Source: Saprospiraceae bacterium (lineage in GTDB: Bacteria; Bacteroidota; Bacteroidia; Chitinophagales; Saprospiraceae). Taken from it: a stretch of 64,000 nucleotides of DNA. The position numbers and the translations under genes were made by a program. Of the stretch, positions 61,186 through 64,000 are shown in pieces (position 1 is the stretch's first letter; each line of letters starts with the position of its first letter). The notes below the pieces were generated by a model that was given only the letters and a program-made list of their open reading frames with translations, made no database searches and was not told the DNA's origin. Location of the stretch: the NCBI GenBank assembly GCA_028285545.1, contig JANQPA010000043.1, positions 62,001 to 126,000 of the forward strand, written 5' to 3'.

Positions 61186-61635
61186 TTGACCCCTACTATT
61201 AAATTCGGAACACTTGCTGGACTGTTGCTTTTTGCCAAAACATTATTGCCTCACCTTATCATAGGTATGGAATTCGATGTAGCAACTTTCAATTGGGTGG
61301 CAAACCTTCTTATTCCGGCCATATTCATTTTTGTAGGTATTCGTGCCTTTATAAATAGCCCACCCCCACGACCCGTTTACAAATATTTAAAAGGAGTTCA
61401 AATCGGATTAGGTATTGGTGCATTGGGAAGTATTTTTTATGTGCTTTTGTTTAACCTGTGGTCTTCCATAAATCTGGCAAAAACCTTTACCCTGTCTTCA
61501 TTAATGAGCGATTTATTACATGTTTTTCCAAATTGTATAATTTTGGCTTTAATCATTCCTATTCTATTTTTTAATAAAAAAGAAAATTGGAGTGATTTGG
61601 ATCAAGATCAACAAATCCTGGACAAAAATTTGTAA
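61186..61635 (+). CDS. Small four-helix membrane protein, possibly DUF4199-like
   Basis: A 149-residue frame starting at TTG (61186); there is no early ATG, so the start is uncertain. Four hydrophobic segments are visible (about residues 8-30, 38-56, 70-92, 108-130). The opening TIKFGTLAGLLLF resembles the start of DUF4199 proteins, a Bacteroidota membrane family without known function. It is 47 bases behind the WD40 gene. Confidence 0.6.
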   Translation: MTPTIKFGTLAGLLLFAKTLLPHLIIGMEFDVATFNWVANLLIPAIFIFVGIRAFINSPPPRPVYKYLKGVQIGLGIGALGSIFYVLLFNLWSSINLAKTFTLSSLMSDLLHVFPNCIILALIIPILFFNKKENWSDLDQDQQILDKNL

Positions 61636-61695
61636 TAGATGCTGCTGTTTGCTAAACTCAAATTAACTTTCTAGTTTTGCCCTCATTGAATAAAT

Positions 61696-61804
61696 GTAGA
61701 TGGCAAAAGGTAGAAAGTAAAAAGATTTTATGCACCAACGAAGCGAGGTTAGTTAATTGATTTTTCTTGGTCTATCTTTCTACCTTTTACTTTTTGCCTT
61801 CTAC
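61696..61804. repeat. GTAGAAA heptamer inverted repeat upstream of dcd
   Basis: GTAGATG, GCAAAAG, GTAGAAA, GTAAAAA at 61696-61723 are mirrored at 61774-61804 as GTAGAAG, GCAAAAA, GTAAAAG, GTAGAAA on the other strand, with a 48-base loop. The right arm ends 13 bases before the dcd start. The words equal those at 10909-10972. Confidence 0.88.
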
Positions 61805-61817
61805 TAAATCGTTTTAC

Positions 61818-62354
61818 ATGATTTTATCTGATAAAAAAATCCTGGCATGTATTGAAGCAGGAGAAATTATTATTGAACCTTTTAAAAGAGAATGCCTGGG
61901 TACCAACTCTTATGATGTTCATCTAAGCAAATACCTTGCTCGATATAAAGACCATATTCTGGATGCCAGAAAGCATAATGAAATTGAACATTTCGAAATC
62001 CCGGAAGAGGGCTATGTTTTACACCCTAACACCTTATATCTGGGCGTTACCCAGGAATATACCGAAACCTATAATTCTGTACCCTTTTTAGAAGGTAAAT
62101 CTAGTGTAGGCCGTTTAGGGATTGACATCCACGCCACTGCAGGGAAAGGGGATGTCGGATTTTGCAATACCTGGACGCTGGAAATAAGCTGCACTCACCC
62201 TGTAAGAGTATATGGCGGAATGCCCATCGGACAACTCATTTATTTCATGGTAGATGGCGAGATTCAGAATTATTATAATAAAAAGAAAAATGCCAAATAC
62301 ACTACCCGCACCGATAAACCCGTAGAGAGTATGATGTGGAAAAATAAGTTCTAA
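61818..62354 (+). CDS. dcd: dCTP deaminase
   Basis: The ATG at 61818 (MILSDKKIL) gives 178 residues, the family length; an upstream in-frame start at 61767 lies in the repeat. Motifs: LGTNSYDVHL, LEGKSSVGRLGIDIHATAG (Ser96, Arg99), GFCNTWTLEIS with catalytic Glu122, and YGGMPIGQLIYF. It turns dCTP into dUTP for thymidylate synthesis. Its TAA interlocks with the TAG of the convergent T9SS gene (overlap of four bases). Confidence 0.96.
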   Translation: MILSDKKILACIEAGEIIIEPFKRECLGTNSYDVHLSKYLARYKDHILDARKHNEIEHFEIPEEGYVLHPNTLYLGVTQEYTETYNSVPFLEGKSSVGRLGIDIHATAGKGDVGFCNTWTLEISCTHPVRVYGGMPIGQLIYFMVDGEIQNYYNKKKNAKYTTRTDKPVESMMWKNKF

Positions 62355-64000
62355 TGATGTGAAACAATCACCTTTTTATTGGCAATTCCATCCTCATTTC
62401 TTATTTGAAGAAAATAAATCCCATTACTCCAATTGAAGGTTGAAACTATTAGATTTTCCTGACCACTGCCAGCTAAATTTTGCTGAAATACTTCCCTTCC
62501 CAGTGGATCAAAAATCTGTAAAGAACTTAAACCAAACTGTTCAAGATTCATATGAATGTTCAATTCCAGGTTAACAGGATTTGGAAATACATTTAAGGAA
62601 ATTTGATCCTCTATGTCATTAACATTGCTAAGAAAAGAGTCGTCGATAAGAATATCAAATTGTTGCTTATCAACCCAACCTCCTTCAGGGTTACTTACTA
62701 TAAAAGAAAAATCATCTTCCTTAATCCCATTATCAATACTTTCATAATTAAGTAAACCTCCATTTATCTCTTCCTGAGTAAAATAATCACCAACCTCAAG
62801 AATAGTCGTTCCTAGTAATAGATCACCATTATCAGGAACACTAAGCAGGACATATTTTAAGTCAGAATCAGAGAATTTCTGATCATCAAAAAGCAATAAA
62901 CTATTATCAATAACCCTGGTTATTCCCGGAGCAGTTTTTAAAGTATCGTTTACCAACAGAGAAGGGGCAGTTGGATTTAGCTCACTACAAAACTCAATCG
63001 ACCATTTCGATAAACCTCCTGAGGCACCAAAACCTGACTCTACAACCTGGACTCTCAAGGTCCAATCACCAGCCGCTGTAACTCCTATATATTGCATTAA
63101 TGAATCAACGGGCTTAAAGGGAAGACCATCATCCGGTGGACAACTTATCTCTTCATTGGCCTCATCATCAAAGCCCGATAAAAACCTAAGGGTATTGCCA
63201 CAATCCTGATCATAAAGGACAGCCTCTTGCCCTTCAGGACTAACCAGTGTAAATCGCAGGCTCTTGATGGGCTGATAATTTACATCGATAAGGGGAACAT
63301 TAAGGTCCTCAATAGCTCCTCCTTCTGGTACTGTTATGGTTGACTCTATTGTAGGCCGGCCCGTTCCAGAAATATTGATTGGAACATCATTTGCATCATA
63401 GGTTCTGCAACTGGAACTGATGGTTTGAAAAGCTTGGGCTTCCGTAAAATTTCCTGATCCACAAATTGGATTATCTCCTCTGATTCGCCAATAATAAATC
63501 GTATTTGGAGCTAACAGGTTCTCTATCCTGAGCGTTGTATCATTTAACTGGCTTTCACTGTAAATGATGCTATCTCCAAATGCTGGATTGGTAGCTAATT
63601 CAAAGGTATAGCTGCTGGCATCCGGAACGTCAGTCCAACTAAAATCAACCAATTGTGGAAGAACACCCCTGCTTCCTTCAGAAGGTTCTAGCTGAGCTAG
63701 GCTTGAATAATCAAAGGCTCTGGTAATTAGCCTAATATCTCTATAAGAAGTGTCTATTCCTGGATTAGTAATTTGTACTTGCAAATCAAAGGTGTCATTA
63801 ACGACCTCATTAATGTAGATTTTTAGCTGAACTTCAGAAAGTTCTTCTTGCGGTATTACATTTACATTAGAAAATTCAACCACCGTTTCTTTAGGTAAAT
63901 CGCCAATTAAATTAAATGAGATCTGATCCTGAAAACCCATAAGAGAACCATACTGAATGGTATACTCAGCTGGTTCAGGCAGACATACCTGAGGAATGGC
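62351..64000 (-). CDS. Large T9SS-exported protein with fibronectin-like, P-domain and sorting domain (5' end outside window)
   Basis: The frame is open to base 64000, so the N-terminus lies beyond the window; 549 residues are visible. In order there is a fibronectin III-like unit (about LVDFSWTDVPDASSYTFELATNP), a proprotein-convertase P-domain-like jelly roll (NVPLIDVNYQPIKSLRFTLVSPEG, GDWTLRVQVVE) and a cadherin-like repeat. The C-terminal type A sorting domain (NVFPNPVNLELNIHM, WSNGIYFLQI) routes it through the type IX secretion system to the surface. Catalytic domains, if any, would be upstream. Confidence 0.9.
   Translation of the reverse strand, partial: AIPQVCLPEPAEYTIQYGSLMGFQDQISFNLIGDLPKETVVEFSNVNVIPQEELSEVQLKIYINEVVNDTFDLQVQITNPGIDTSYRDIRLITRAFDYSSLAQLEPSEGSRGVLPQLVDFSWTDVPDASSYTFELATNPAFGDSIIYSESQLNDTTLRIENLLAPNTIYYWRIRGDNPICGSGNFTEAQAFQTISSSCRTYDANDVPINISGTGRPTIESTITVPEGGAIEDLNVPLIDVNYQPIKSLRFTLVSPEGQEAVLYDQDCGNTLRFLSGFDDEANEEISCPPDDGLPFKPVDSLMQYIGVTAAGDWTLRVQVVESGFGASGGLSKWSIEFCSELNPTAPSLLVNDTLKTAPGITRVIDNSLLLFDDQKFSDSDLKYVLLSVPDNGDLLLGTTILEVGDYFTQEEINGGLLNYESIDNGIKEDDFSFIVSNPEGGWVDKQQFDILIDDSFLSNVNDIEDQISLNVFPNPVNLELNIHMNLEQFGLSSLQIFDPLGREVFQQNLAGSGQENLIVSTFNWSNGIYFLQIRNEDGIANKKVIVSHH

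Noticed and set aside
1-64000. tRNA, rRNA, tmRNA or other known structured RNA genes
   Set aside because: No cloverleaf or conserved RNA core was seen in any spacer; a covariance-model scan would be needed to exclude small RNAs.

Overview
The window is a gene-dense stretch of an AT-rich Bacteroidota chromosome. Several signs point there: a type IX secretion C-terminal sorting domain, DUF4369/TlpA, SPOR and carboxypeptidase-regulatory-like proteins, a membrane AraC regulator, few good Shine-Dalgarno sites, and promoters of the TTTG-N20-TAnnTTTG type. The word-like intergenic repeats and domain fusions recall Saprospiria-like genomes, but that placement is inference. I see no rRNA, tRNA, CRISPR array, prophage or intact insertion sequence.

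Layout. 1-1155: the tail of an ECF sigma factor, an SRPBCC protein and a fold-back, MITE-like element. 1172-7106: two SulP anion transporters, one very close to cyanobacterial BicA, next to a CPA1 cation/proton antiporter. 7316-12400: prfC, a GT2 glycosyltransferase, a small membrane protein and a TlpA-type thiol-disulfide protein. 12500-21243: NhaC plus a cell-wall block holding a PBP4-type carboxypeptidase, a GH3C/beta-lactamase fusion and a four-gene operon (LD-carboxypeptidase, SRPBCC, dipeptide epimerase, alpha-oxoamine-synthase-like aminotransferase) that looks like murein-peptide recycling. 21664-27931: parE, lon (ending in a perfect 60-bp palindrome) and two envelope proteins. 28045-35270: an orphan 7TM protein, rhomboid protease, SPOR-like protein, AddA-like helicase and MATE exporter. 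35542-43060: a tandem Ddl-Ddl-PASTA fusion, rhodanese, SPOR protein, PhnP-like hydrolase and two outer-membrane barrels. 43081-52597: rbfA, a DinB-fold protein, recG, a DUF2807 protein, an HGSNAT-like acyltransferase with a membrane AraC regulator, a GSDH-type lipoprotein and small proteins. 52778-57012: a two-component pair (cNMP-binding histidine kinase and response-regulator/thioredoxin-reductase fusion) separated by a SUKH gene, then ssb. 57518-64000: an EI24-like membrane protein, ankyrin protein, phosphopantetheinyl transferase, WD40 protein, dcd and a T9SS-exported protein.

The most unusual feature is not a gene. At least a dozen intergenic spacers carry arrays of degenerate 7- or 8-base words that keep strict register while letters vary at fixed positions. 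They are usually followed by their own reverse complement and often begin at or inside a stop codon. Four separate loci share one octamer vocabulary, three share a G-rich heptamer vocabulary (one with seven GGG tracts, hence G-quadruplex potential) and two share a GTAGAAA vocabulary. A second dispersed fold-back repeat of about 130 bp occurs three times. I know of no named family for the word arrays.

Functional themes are inorganic carbon and ion homeostasis, cell-wall building and recycling, DNA repair and replication (parE, recG, AddA-like helicase, ssb, dcd), protein quality control (lon, rhomboid) and envelope/export functions.
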